From Secundilactobacillus collinoides DSM 20515 = JCM 1123 (GTDB lineage Bacteria; Bacillota; Bacilli; Lactobacillales; Lactobacillaceae), in contig NZ_AYYR01000022.1 in NCBI RefSeq assembly GCF_001435975.1, forward strand, positions 24,001-58,256: a stretch of DNA of 34,256 bases. The letters are read 5' to 3'. This document shows positions 24,855 to 32,447 of this stretch, piece after piece. The notes beneath the pieces are model-generated. The model saw nothing but the letters and a program-made list of their open reading frames with translations, had not been told where the DNA came from and searched no databases. Both the position numbers and the translations under genes were made by a program. The number at the start of each line of letters is the position of its first letter. Within the stretch, counting starts at the first letter, position 1.

Positions 24855-26264
24855 TTACTTTGATTCGTCATTAACACTTTCCAAAGCTGATTGAGATTCA
24901 TGATTCGTTCCTTGTGCTTCGATTTCTTCCAAAGTATGCCCACGTGTTTCGGGTACCCGGAAACGAACAAACAGAACGCCTAACAGGCAGATAACTCCGA
25001 AAATGGCGAAGACGGCTTGTTGTGACATGGAAGCGGTCATGATCGGGAAGAGCAAACCGACTGCCCATGAACCGATCCAGTTGAATGAAGAGGCCACGCC
25101 GGATGCACGACCACGAATGGCCAACGGGAACATTTCACCGGTAATGACCCAGGTGAGTGGTGCCCATGTGCAAGAGTAGCCAGCAACGTAGATGCAGAGG
25201 AAGACGACAATTAGCATTGGGTTTGTGTTCGGCAGCAACCAGTTGACAATGGCTGGTAAGATGAATGAGAAGCCCATTGTAATCCCACCGATGATCAGCA
25301 GTGTGCGCCGGTTGATCTTATCAGCGATGACCAAGAAGACGAGGGAGCCAATGAATAAAATGACTCCCTGAATGATTGGCCACATCAATGCTGAACTAGC
25401 TGAAGTGCCGGTTGCTTTTTCAACGATCAGTGGGATGTAGTAGAAGATAGCGTTTGCACCTTGAAATTGCTGAAAGGCGGCAATGCCGACACCCGCAATG
25501 ACGAGGTAGCGGTACTTTTTACTGATCAATGTACTCATTGAAGTCGACTTTGTAGCGGATGCTTCTTGTTTGGCAGTGGATTGAATGGTATCCATTTCAG
25601 CATCAACATTCTGCCCGCTTCGAAGACTTGAAAGGACTTGTCTCGCTTGGTCAGGATGGCCGGTTTTAATCAAAAACCGGGGAGATTCAGGCAGCCGTAA
25701 AACCCCTAAGAAGAGGATGACTGCGGGCACGGCGGCTAACCCTAACATGACGCGCCATGCCATTTGGTTTGGCAAGCCTTTTAGGACGTAATCCATGATG
25801 TAAGACAGCAGCATCCCTGAAACGATCATTGTCTGGTTCAAGCCGGATAAACGCCCCCGCAGATGAGCCGGTGCCATTTCTGACATGTAGGCGGGGACTA
25901 GCGCAGAGGCAGCACCAACGCCTAAACCAAGAAAAATGCGGACAATAATCAAGAAAATTGAGCCGTCATTCGGTGCTGCAGCGGATAATAGTGAACCGGC
26001 AGCGAAGATGATTGCTGAGTAGAGTATTAACTTCCGACGGCCTAATCGGTCTGATAACTGACCTGCAAGCGCGCCACCGAAGATGGCACCAAACATGACT
26101 GCAGAAGTGATCAGTCCGGTAACCGTTGCGTTAGTCAGATGCCAATCCGTTTCCAAAAATGGCAACGCACCAGTCATGACGCCAATATCGTACCCAAATA
26201 AAATACCACCGAATGATCCAAAAAAGTACACGAACCAACTCGGAATTCTCTTTCCCTGAGTCAA
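24855..26264 (-). CDS. MFS sugar:H+ symporter, sugar porter family (XylT/AraE-like)
   Basis: The 469 aa protein has 12 helices. All sugar porter signatures are present: GYDIGVMTGALPF in TM1, DRLGRRK between TM2 and TM3, PESPRFLIKTG before the central loop, QQFQGANAIFYYIP in TM7 (sugar binding) and PETRGHTLEEIE at the end. It starts at TTG 26264 with AGGAGG 7 bases upstream. Known relatives carry D-xylose, L-arabinose, galactose or glucose. A CcpA-type cre site lies in its promoter, and an AraR/araB/araD locus begins 5 kb away, so a pentose is a fair guess. Monocistronic. Confidence 0.9.
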   Translation of the reverse strand: MTQGKRIPSWFVYFFGSFGGILFGYDIGVMTGALPFLETDWHLTNATVTGLITSAVMFGAIFGGALAGQLSDRLGRRKLILYSAIIFAAGSLLSAAAPNDGSIFLIIVRIFLGLGVGAASALVPAYMSEMAPAHLRGRLSGLNQTMIVSGMLLSYIMDYVLKGLPNQMAWRVMLGLAAVPAVILFLGVLRLPESPRFLIKTGHPDQARQVLSSLRSGQNVDAEMDTIQSTAKQEASATKSTSMSTLISKKYRYLVIAGVGIAAFQQFQGANAIFYYIPLIVEKATGTSASSALMWPIIQGVILFIGSLVFLVIADKINRRTLLIIGGITMGFSFILPAIVNWLLPNTNPMLIVVFLCIYVAGYSCTWAPLTWVITGEMFPLAIRGRASGVASSFNWIGSWAVGLLFPIMTASMSQQAVFAIFGVICLLGVLFVRFRVPETRGHTLEEIEAQGTNHESQSALESVNDESK

Positions 26265-26290
26265 AATAAAGCCTCCTAAAAAACGTTTTC

Positions 26291-26311
26291 ATTATATTGT
26301 GAGCGCTACCA
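26291..26311 (-). promoter_or_regulatory. cre site and -10 box of the sugar porter gene
   Basis: TGTGAGCGCTACCA (26298-26311) fits the cre consensus TGWNANCGNTNWCA with one mismatch. It sits immediately upstream of a perfect minus-strand TATAAT (26296-26291), i.e. in the -35 to -10 spacer. CcpA bound here should repress in glucose. No clear -35 box is seen. Confidence 0.65.
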
Positions 26312-26762
26312 ACGATGATTAAAAAAATGAATTGCTACGATTTAGGTTTTAAATCATTAACAGCGTATACAGTACTCTACAATATTCATACGTATAAATC
26401 AAGGGAGCGTTTTATTTATGAGATAAAAATGGTATCGCTATCACTGAACTATTATTGCAAAAATATTGTTTTGCAAGCGGATACATTGCCAAATACTTAG
26501 TGATTGCGTTTTCACAACAGATTGTGAAAAAGAAAGAGAATTGAATAGTTATTCGATAAATTATTTTTTGGAAGTTTTTTGTCTTGTATTTAGCGCAATT
26601 TCGTATCAATCAGTTGTTGAATCAATGAAGAAGTGCTACATTCAACAGTTGTTGACTGGACAAAATGATCGCAAAAACAGTGTTAATTCTATGATGGATC
26701 GTTAGAATCAACACTTATTGATGTGACAATTGAATTAAATATTTGATTTATATTGAGTGGCG
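26312..26762. other. AT-rich intergenic stretch; no gene recognised
   Basis: About 450 AT-rich bases between the two minus-strand transporter genes. Several short open frames exist on both strands, but none has a convincing ribosome site or likeness. It holds a 9-bp inverted repeat TTTTCACAA (26509-26517) / TTGTGAAAA (26522-26530) with a 4-base loop, and one copy of the 22-bp repeat described separately (26547-26568). Confidence 0.5.
26547..26568 (-). repeat. 22-bp intergenic repeat, copy A
   Basis: Read on the minus strand, these 22 bases are identical to 30469-30490 on the plus strand; the core is TTTATCGAATAACT. The flanks differ, so the two copies form a dispersed inverted repeat 3.9 kb apart. 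Confidence 0.85.
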
Positions 26763-28166
26763 TTAATCTTCATTTTTGTTCTCAATTCGTCCGCGCCGCT
26801 TGTCCCACGCCCGCTTCCCATAGAAAACGGCGTAGCACAGGGCAATAAACGGAATCATATAGAACAGGGCTGGCCGTTGAGTCGGATCAAACACAATCAG
26901 GACGCATGACAGTAAGCTCATAATAAAGGCAGCCCAGGGAATAACCGGATACCAAGGCGTTTTAAACTTCAACTCGGAAACGGTATGACCGTCCTTTAGC
27001 CACTGCTTACGGAAATTGATCTCCGACAGGGCAATGGCCATCCAGACAATGACCACGGCTAATCCGGAAATAGAAACGAGCACGAGGTACACCGTGGAGG
27101 CGGCGACCACGCTTGAAGCCAGAGCTAAAATGCCGCCGACCATGCTGAGACACAGGGCTAGCATTGGGATGCCATGGCGATTTGTTTTGGCGACCTTTAA
27201 CGGGATGGTGCCCTCATTGGCCAACGACCACAGCATTCGTGTCGACGCGTACAAACCAGAGTTTGCTGCCGACAAAATCGCGGTCAGGACCACAAAGTTC
27301 ATCAGGTCACCCGCAAATGGCAGGCCGATACTGTTGAATACCAGCACGAACGGACTTTCACTGACACCCGCTTTTTGCCAAGGAATCAGCGATGCCATGA
27401 CCGTGATGCTGCCGATAAAGAAAATGATCAGCCGCGCCAAGGTAGTGTGGATGGCACGCGGTAATGTCGTTTCAGGATTTTTGGTTTCGCCCGCCGTGAC
27501 CCCAATGAGTTCGGTGCCAGAGAAGGCAAAATTGACGGTCAGCATGGTGGTAAACACCGCTTTGAAGCCGTTGGGAAATAGCCCGTCCTTGAACAGGTTA
27601 TTGAACATCGGTGCGTGCTGATAACCCTTCATATGGATGACGCCAAACATCGCGCAGGCACCCAGGATAATGAATACGATAATCGCGATGACTTTTATAC
27701 TGGAAAACCAAAATTCCGTATTAGCAAAAAATTTTACTGAGGCTGCGTTGGAGACAAAGATGACGATCATAAACAGTGCACTCCAGATCCACGTCGGTGA
27801 ATGGGGAAACCACTTTGTCATAATCAAGCCAGCGGCCGTAAACTCCGAGCCCAAGGCAACCGTCCAGGTCAGCCAGTACAAAATAGCCACCGTAAACCCG
27901 GTTCCGTGACCGATGTAGCGGTCAGCATAAACGTGGAATGAGCCGGTTTCTGGCATCGCCACCGACAGTTCACCTAAACACAACATCACAAGATAAACAA
28001 CGACAGCACCGATTCCGTATGCTAAAATAGTGCCAACGGGGCCAGCTTGATGAATCGTGTAACCGGAGCTCAAAAACAGCCCGGTACCGATCACCCCACC
28101 CAGTGAGATCATAAATAAATGCCGGGACGTCATTTTCCGTTCCAGCTTGGTGTCGCTTTTTTCCAA
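26763..28166 (-). CDS. APC-family amino acid permease, probable S-methylmethionine permease (MmuP-like)
   Basis: The 467 aa protein has 12 helices and belongs to the amino acid transporter (AAT) group of the APC superfamily. The TM1 motif [23 protein letters not shown] is typical, as are [21 protein letters not shown] and [21 protein letters not shown]. It starts at TTG 28166 with GGAGG 9 bases upstream. It diverges from a homocysteine S-methyltransferase gene with a 99-base gap; in E. coli and others this pair is mmuP/mmuM, for uptake and use of S-methylmethionine. That context is my reason for the specific call; sequence alone supports only an amino acid permease. Confidence 0.8.
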   Translation of the reverse strand: MEKSDTKLERKMTSRHLFMISLGGVIGTGLFLSSGYTIHQAGPVGTILAYGIGAVVVYLVMLCLGELSVAMPETGSFHVYADRYIGHGTGFTVAILYWLTWTVALGSEFTAAGLIMTKWFPHSPTWIWSALFMIVIFVSNAASVKFFANTEFWFSSIKVIAIIVFIILGACAMFGVIHMKGYQHAPMFNNLFKDGLFPNGFKAVFTTMLTVNFAFSGTELIGVTAGETKNPETTLPRAIHTTLARLIIFFIGSITVMASLIPWQKAGVSESPFVLVFNSIGLPFAGDLMNFVVLTAILSAANSGLYASTRMLWSLANEGTIPLKVAKTNRHGIPMLALCLSMVGGILALASSVVAASTVYLVLVSISGLAVVIVWMAIALSEINFRKQWLKDGHTVSELKFKTPWYPVIPWAAFIMSLLSCVLIVFDPTQRPALFYMIPFIALCYAVFYGKRAWDKRRGRIENKNED

Positions 28167-28265
28167 AATCTTTTTCCTCCGTTCAATTGAAGAACAACTT
28201 GAATTAGAATATCATTAAAAAACAATGAATTGCAAGTGTTACATATAATGAGGGGTATTTTTATT
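28167..28265. promoter_or_regulatory. Divergent promoter region of the permease/methyltransferase pair
   Basis: This 99-base gap holds both promoters. A TATAAT at 28244-28249 points to the methyltransferase gene. Loosely symmetric half-sites, ACTTGAATT (about 28197-28205) and AATTGCAAGT (about 28228-28237), could bind a shared regulator. The gap is too short for a T-box or SAM riboswitch on either side. Confidence 0.45.
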
Positions 28266-29213
28266 ATGAATAACGACTTACTAAAAAATTGGCTCGAAAA
28301 ACAGGCCAGTCTGGTGCTCGATGGCGCCATGGCGACCGAACTTGAAAAACGTGGTGTGGATACGGATAATGACTTGTGGTCGGCAATGGCACTAGTGCAC
28401 AGCCCAGAATCAATCGTCGACGTTCACCGCAGTTACTTTGAAGCCGGGGCGAACATTGCCATCACTGACAGTTACCAGGCCAATGTGCCAGCGTTTCTAA
28501 AGGCTGGGCTGACGGCCGAACAAAGCGGTAAGATGATTTTTGATTCCGTTAAACTGGCGCAAAAGGCTCGTGATGCCTATGCCGAGACACTGGAAGACTC
28601 TGTCCGTCAGGCAACGCCACTGCTCATTGCCGGCAGTATCGGGCCCTATGGCGCTTATTTGGCCGATGGGAGTGAGTACACAGGCGACTATGATCTGAGT
28701 GCTGATGAGTATAAATCTTTCCACCGTGCTCGGATGCAACTCTTGGAAGAAGCCGGCATTGATCTGTTTGCCTTTGAAACGCAACCAAAATTTGAAGAGA
28801 CAAAAGCGCTGGCCAATCTTTTAAGCAGCGAGTTTGCCGGTATTCCTGCCTGGCTCTCATTTAGTGTCAGCGACAAAGCTGAACTGTGCGACGGCACACC
28901 ACTGACGGAAGCGGTCGACTACTTTAACCAGTACGCAAATATCGTGGCCGTTGGTGTGAACTGTACCTCAATGGATAACATCGAGGGATTGGTCAAGGTC
29001 ATCAACAGTGTAACCGACAAGCCAATCGTCGTTTATCCAAACAATGGTGATACCTACGATCCAAAATCGAAAACTTGGCAAACAAATCCGCATGCGAAGT
29101 CATTCAGTGAACTTGTTCCTAAGTGGCAGGCTGCTGGGGCTTCAATGATCGGCGGTTGCTGTCGGACGACGCCTGATGATATCAGGGAAGTTGCTGCTGC
29201 AATTAAAAAATAA
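28266..29213 (+). CDS. mmuM: Homocysteine S-methyltransferase (MmuM-like)
   Basis: The 315 aa TIM-barrel enzyme transfers a methyl group from S-methylmethionine (or SAM) to homocysteine, giving methionine. The N-terminal LVLDGAMATELEKRG is the family signature. Zinc-binding cysteines appear in VGVNCTSM and in GGCCRTTPDDI near the C-terminus, the expected Cys plus Cys-Cys set. ATG 28266 has AGGGG 10 bases upstream; the longer TTG frame from 28230 overlaps the promoter. There is no cobalamin or folate domain, so it is not MetH. Its divergent partner is a probable S-methylmethionine permease. Confidence 0.92.
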   Translation: MNNDLLKNWLEKQASLVLDGAMATELEKRGVDTDNDLWSAMALVHSPESIVDVHRSYFEAGANIAITDSYQANVPAFLKAGLTAEQSGKMIFDSVKLAQKARDAYAETLEDSVRQATPLLIAGSIGPYGAYLADGSEYTGDYDLSADEYKSFHRARMQLLEEAGIDLFAFETQPKFEETKALANLLSSEFAGIPAWLSFSVSDKAELCDGTPLTEAVDYFNQYANIVAVGVNCTSMDNIEGLVKVINSVTDKPIVVYPNNGDTYDPKSKTWQTNPHAKSFSELVPKWQAAGASMIGGCCRTTPDDIREVAAAIKK

Positions 29214-29510
29214 CGATTTCAGGGTAAGCGACGATTGTTTGTCGCTGTTCGTTCTCCGACCAGCACGCACACTTGGCAGCACTATTATTGATTAACAACG
29301 AATTACCGCGGATGCTTTTAATCTGCTGGATTTACCAGCTGCGTTTTAACGTCACAGTTAGGATGCTTGCTTGTTGGCGATTTATCTGATGAAAGCTTAG
29401 CGTTGATTATGGTTGGCTTTATGAGTCTGTATCTGAAATGGTTCAGCAGTTGGATTGTCGTTTTGCTCAATCAAACAACGAACAGCACAAATGGCGACTC
29501 TGTTCCCAAA
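29214..29510. other. Intergenic region after mmuM; no gene recognised
   Basis: A small hairpin, AGCGAC (29227-29232) / GTCGCT (29241-29246), lies just after the mmuM stop and may act as a weak terminator, though it lacks a T-run. The rest has moderate GC and short coding-like stretches (for example VGFMSLYLKWFSSW around 29410-29450) with no start or ribosome site, which suggests decayed coding sequence. Confidence 0.4.
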
Positions 29511-29568
29511 ATATAAACGCCCCTAGCTAACAATCCAATTCAGGATATTTAGCTAGGGGCGTTAATAT
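29511..29568. terminator. Very long hairpin (20-bp stem), possible terminator or mobile-repeat relic
   Basis: The left arm (29511-29530) and right arm (29549-29568) are complementary at 19 of 20 positions; the core is AACGCCCCTAGCTAA / TTAGCTAGGGGCGTT. An inner pair ATCC (29533-29536) / GGAT (29543-29546) extends it. On the minus strand the tail is TTTATATTTTGGG, so it could terminate the minus-strand gene ending at 29804, some 235 bases away. Confidence 0.6.
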
Positions 29569-29803
29569 GGCCATGAAGCAGCCTTTTTGAACGGTTAAGT
29601 CTGGATAACAAATATGCACTAAAATGACATTCTTGATATTATTATTGGATGCAGGAGCTTGTAATCCAGCCTTGGTTCCTACGATTAATCAAGGAGTAAA
29701 ATTCACGCACGCGAACCGAGCGACAATGAACTTCCCAAGGCTGAAAAACGTTTTTACTAAGGCCTTAAAACGCTTTGTGGTGCGCGCTTTTCAACACTTA
29801 AAA
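29569..29803. other. Intergenic stretch downstream of the cre-linked hypothetical gene
   Basis: Nothing convincing is encoded. On the minus strand a peptide-like open stretch (ending FVNFTP-like: RFACVNFTPWLIVGTKAGLQAPASN) can be read with no start codon or ribosome site, and the plus strand has a shadow frame over it. It may be remnant or dispersed non-coding sequence. Confidence 0.35.
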
Positions 29804-30313
29804 TTAAGAATGTGCGCGATGATAAGCTTTGATCCGCCGCAAATGGCGCTGAATCCGGTATTCGGACACCACGTGCCAGAATTTATTTGCACGACAGGGT
29901 TTGTGTGTTTCTATCTGCTGCCAATAGCCAATGTCGGCATCAATCTGTTGCTTATTGAGCCACGAGTAATCATGTTGCAAGTAGGTCCGCACATTTTCTC
30001 GCGTGTCGTTTGGCCAGTAGCCGTGGTCAATAAACTGACTGCGGGTGGGCGTTAAGACGATGGCCTCATCTTCGTCTTGCTGATAGATTTTGGTCACGTA
30101 ACCGACGCCATAGGGTGGTAAGGTATCGTCTTTGGTGCCTTTAGGTTTGGCAAATATGTATGGTGCGAGCGGGATCACAATGAGACCGTGCAATAAATGC
30201 CGCTGACCTGCAACATCAAGGTTCAAAGCGTGTTGTAAATCGCCTGAGAGGCGGTAAGCGATGATTTGCCCATCCGTTCGTTCAATTGTGGCACACCAGA
30301 GTTTTTCGGGCAT
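29804..30313 (-). CDS. Conserved-looking hypothetical cytoplasmic protein
   Basis: 169 aa, no recognised family, no signal peptide and no membrane segment. The N-terminal half looks like a small beta-rich domain (MPEKLWCATIERTDGQIIAYRLSGDL, HGLIVIPLAPYIFAKPKG). The C-terminal half is helical and basic (TRENVRTYLQHDYSWLNKQQIDADIGYW; YRIQRHLRRIKAYHRAHS). ATG 30313 is supported by GGGAGG 7 bases upstream; longer in-frame starts run through the promoter. A good cre site (30338-30351) lies just upstream, so carbon catabolite control is likely. Monocistronic. That it has a strong ribosome site and an operator argues it is a real gene. Confidence 0.7.
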   Translation of the reverse strand: MPEKLWCATIERTDGQIIAYRLSGDLQHALNLDVAGQRHLLHGLIVIPLAPYIFAKPKGTKDDTLPPYGVGYVTKIYQQDEDEAIVLTPTRSQFIDHGYWPNDTRENVRTYLQHDYSWLNKQQIDADIGYWQQIETHKPCRANKFWHVVSEYRIQRHLRRIKAYHRAHS

Positions 30314-30337
30314 TGTGAGGCCTCCCTTTTTGATAAA

Positions 30338-30351
30338 TGATAGCGCTACCA
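30338..30351. promoter_or_regulatory. cre site upstream of the 169-aa hypothetical gene
   Basis: TGATAGCGCTACCA fits TGWNANCGNTNWCA with one mismatch and shares AGCGCTACCA with the cre of the sugar porter at 26298-26311. It overlaps a minus-strand TATCAT (30342-30337) that may be the -10 box, so CcpA would repress. Confidence 0.62.
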
Positions 30352-30468
30352 TTCCTAACTTTATGCTAGTCACACGAAGAAAGCAAGCAGATTTTTAAGA
30401 TTGTCGCAATTTAGAAATGTGGGTCTGAATTGTCATTATTGCCGATTTTGGTTCATTTGACAAGGGTT

Positions 30469-30490
30469 AAAAATAATTTATCGAATAACT
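30469..30490 (+). repeat. 22-bp intergenic repeat, copy B
   Basis: Identical to the minus strand of 26547-26568 over 22 bases. It ends 16 bases upstream of the -35 box of the promoter for the small membrane protein, a place where an activator or upstream element could act. Confidence 0.85.
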
Positions 30491-30506
30491 TTTTCACCGA
30501 TAAAGG

Positions 30507-30534
30507 TTGATACACGGCGATTTTTCATTATAAT
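30507..30534 (+). promoter_or_regulatory. Promoter of the small membrane protein gene, with operator-like sequence downstream
   Basis: TTGATA (30507-30512), a 16-base spacer and TATAAT (30529-30534) make a strong promoter, starting near 30541. Just downstream, TGGTAACCGCTTGCA (30551-30565) resembles a cre or LacI-type operator with one extra base. TCCGTATAAA (from about 30566) matches 10 bases of the AraR-like operator before araB. Confidence 0.65.
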
Positions 30535-30642
30535 TGGCCTGGTATCAGGTTGGTAACCGCTTGCATCCGTATAAAAAATGCGTCACAATGAGACAAACAA
30601 TTAACAGTGAGTGACACTGTTTAAGATGAAGGGAATCCAACC

Positions 30643-30849
30643 ATGAACAAACAACTTAAATTTAATCGTGACTTCTACAAAGACATCCAGTTTTGGTTAG
30701 GCTTAGCTGTTCTGATCGTCGGTGCTGGCAGTATGGTCAGCGAACACGCGACTAACATCTATTTCTGGCTGAATATCGCAATGGTCATTTTAGGTGCAGT
30801 CACCGTTGTCGATGATTTGATTCTGCACCGTAAGCCAGCAAAAAACTAG
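30643..30849 (+). CDS. Small membrane protein with two predicted helices, unknown function
   Basis: 68 aa. A basic N-terminus (MNKQLKFNRDFYKD) is followed by two hydrophobic helices, about residues 17-32 (FWLGLAVLIVGAGSMV) and 40-60 (IYFWLNIAMVILGAVTVVDDLIL), and a basic tail HRKPAKN. It is probably a hairpin membrane protein with both ends inside. The ribosome site is AAGGGA, spaced normally, and a strong promoter and a terminator frame the gene, so a stand-alone transcript is likely. No family recognised. Confidence 0.7.
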   Translation: MNKQLKFNRDFYKDIQFWLGLAVLIVGAGSMVSEHATNIYFWLNIAMVILGAVTVVDDLILHRKPAKN

Positions 30850-30906
30850 TTTTAATTACAACTATTTAGTGAAAAATAAACGTCAGTGAATCAAGTTGAT
30901 CAATCT

Positions 30907-30952
30907 AAGAGTGTCTTTTTCTTGGTGCATCCAGAAAGAGGCGCTCTTTTTT
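30907..30952 (+). terminator. Terminator of the small membrane protein gene
   Basis: AAGAGTGTCTTTTTC (30907-30921) pairs with GAAAGAGGCGCTCTT (30934-30948) through a 15-bp stem with G-T wobbles, followed by a T-run. Confidence 0.8.
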
Positions 30953-30987
30953 GCCAATCAGCTTTGAAAAATAAATTCACAAATTTT

Positions 30988-31025
30988 AAATTTATTGGGC
31001 TTAGACCAAATAAATTTGCTATACT
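30988..31025 (+). promoter_or_regulatory. araR promoter region with an inverted repeat
   Basis: AAATTTATTGG (30988-30998) and CCAAATAAATTT (31006-31017) form an inverted repeat with one bulged base, right before a TATACT -10 candidate (31020-31025). The -35 is poor. CATACG follows near 31032-31037, an AraR-like half-site (compare ATACG before araB). Autoregulation is plausible. Confidence 0.45.
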
Positions 31026-31113
31026 TGAAACCATACGTTAATCGACCTACAACTATAAAATCGCATTCGGCAACAGACTTAGGGGACCGCCGGACGCAAC
31101 TGGAGTTAAGAGA

Positions 31114-32199
31114 ATGCAAGCAAAATATGAAATCGTGGAGGACGGTGTTAAGGAAAAAATCCTTGCAGGTACCTACGCTATCGGAGATAAACTGCCGACT
31201 GAAACAGAATTGATGAATGAGTATAACGTCAGTCGCTATACTGTCCGCCGTGCCATTGGCGATCTGGAAAATGAGGATTTCGTTTACCGGATACAAGGGG
31301 GCGGGATGTACGTCAACGACTGGCAAACAGCCCAAGCTAATAAAAACAACTCAAACCGGATGATTGGCGTGATTGCGACCCACATTGCTAACTATATTTT
31401 TCCAAGTATTATTAGCGGAGCGGATCAGATTATTTCCGATAACGGGTTTTCAATTTTATTAGCCAACACTCACAACGACCCAAAGCTCGAACGGCGGTCA
31501 CTGACCACGATGCTCCAGAGCAACGTGGCTGGCCTGATCATTGAACCGACGCAAAGTACGATTCCAACGTCTAATCGGGACCTCTACGATAAAATAGCCG
31601 AGCTGGGACTGCCTGTGGTGTTTATCAATGCCACTTACGATCTGCCGGAACTGAGTGCGCCCTCTGTCACGACCAACGATGAAGGGGCCATGGCTAAACT
31701 GACCAATTACCTGATTGACCAGGGCCACGAACGGATTCTCGGGGTGTTCCAAGTAGACGACGTACAGGGAGTCAACCGGATGAATGGATTTATCAAGGCG
31801 TACCAAGAACACGCTGCGATTGCACTTAAGTCCAACATCATCATGTATCAGTCAATGGACCCAATCAAACAGATCCTCGCTAAGATCGAACACGCTGTGA
31901 AATCCAATTCTCGACCGACCGCCATCGTCTGCTACAACGACCAATTAGCTATCCGCGTCATTGATATGGTTAAATCGCTGAATCTTAGCATTCCGGATGA
32001 TATTTCGATTACCGGTTTCGATGACTATAATGTGGTCCGCTACATTGACCCAGCCATCACCACAATGAGCCACGAAAAGGAACGGATGGGTCATGATGCT
32101 GCGCAACTGCTGATCAATTTAATCAGTAAGAAACCAGCCAAGTCCATCGTTTATGATCCCGAGATGATCGTGCGCAATTCCGTTAAAAAAATCAATTAA
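31114..32199 (+). CDS. araR: AraR: GntR/LacI hybrid repressor of L-arabinose genes
   Basis: The 361 aa repressor has the AraR two-part build. Residues 1-70 are a GntR-type winged helix (GDKLPTETELMNEYNVSRYTVRRAIGDLENEDFVYRIQGGGMYV). Residues from about 82 are a LacI/periplasmic-binding-type domain for the sugar (MIGVIATHIANYIFPSIISGAD; IVCYNDQLAIRVIDM; DDISITGFDDYN). GGAG lies 8 bases before ATG 31114. It stands directly upstream of araB and araD, in the same direction but separated by a terminator. In B. subtilis AraR leaves its operators when it binds L-arabinose; the same role is expected here. Confidence 0.92.
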   Translation: MQAKYEIVEDGVKEKILAGTYAIGDKLPTETELMNEYNVSRYTVRRAIGDLENEDFVYRIQGGGMYVNDWQTAQANKNNSNRMIGVIATHIANYIFPSIISGADQIISDNGFSILLANTHNDPKLERRSLTTMLQSNVAGLIIEPTQSTIPTSNRDLYDKIAELGLPVVFINATYDLPELSAPSVTTNDEGAMAKLTNYLIDQGHERILGVFQVDDVQGVNRMNGFIKAYQEHAAIALKSNIIMYQSMDPIKQILAKIEHAVKSNSRPTAIVCYNDQLAIRVIDMVKSLNLSIPDDISITGFDDYNVVRYIDPAITTMSHEKERMGHDAAQLLINLISKKPAKSIVYDPEMIVRNSVKKIN

Positions 32200-32215
32200 T
32201 AATGAGATACTCTTG

Positions 32216-32246
32216 AGCCTTGGGACAGTTGCTGTCGCGAGGCTTT
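32216..32246 (+). terminator. Terminator of araR
   Basis: AGCCTTGGGACAG / CTGTCGCGAGGCT form a stem with a 3-base loop and wobble or mismatch at two positions, followed by TTTTTG. It separates araR from the araBD transcript. Confidence 0.82.
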
Positions 32247-32333
32247 TTGTTTAGCAAAATTTAATTTGCGATTCAGCGAGGCTGAAACACCAGTACACCA
32301 AGGTTTCAAATCAATTGGGTACAACTGAGTGTC

Positions 32334-32401
32334 CGTATAAATACGAAATGTGTTGATTTATTAGTATAAATATAATAAAATTCAAGTTGTAAGCGATTAA
32401 T
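32334..32401 (+). promoter_or_regulatory. araB operator-promoter region
   Basis: A palindrome CGTATAAATACG (32334-32345) resembles AraR sites, which centre on CGTA. A looser copy, TAGTATAAATATAATA, follows around 32362-32377. A promoter candidate is TTGATT (32353-32358), 17 bases, TAAAAT (32376-32381); a TATAAT at 32371-32376 is an alternative -10. TGTAAGCGATTAAT (32388-32401) is a degenerate cre (two or three mismatches). The picture is repression by AraR and perhaps CcpA. Confidence 0.6.
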
Positions 32402-32447
32402 GTATTAATAAATTTAACCCACGAGCTGTTATCTGGAGGAATCAGAC

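Noticed and set aside
26466-26705. A short plus-strand gene in the AT-rich gap
   Set aside because: Low-complexity residue make-up, no ribosome site and no likeness to a known protein.
28167-28265. SAM or T-box riboswitch before the methionine-related genes
   Set aside because: The gap is only 99 bases and shared by two promoters, and I see no conserved riboswitch core.
29624-30055. A plus-strand gene of 143 codons
   Set aside because: It overlaps the better-supported minus-strand gene at 29804-30313 and has no ribosome site.
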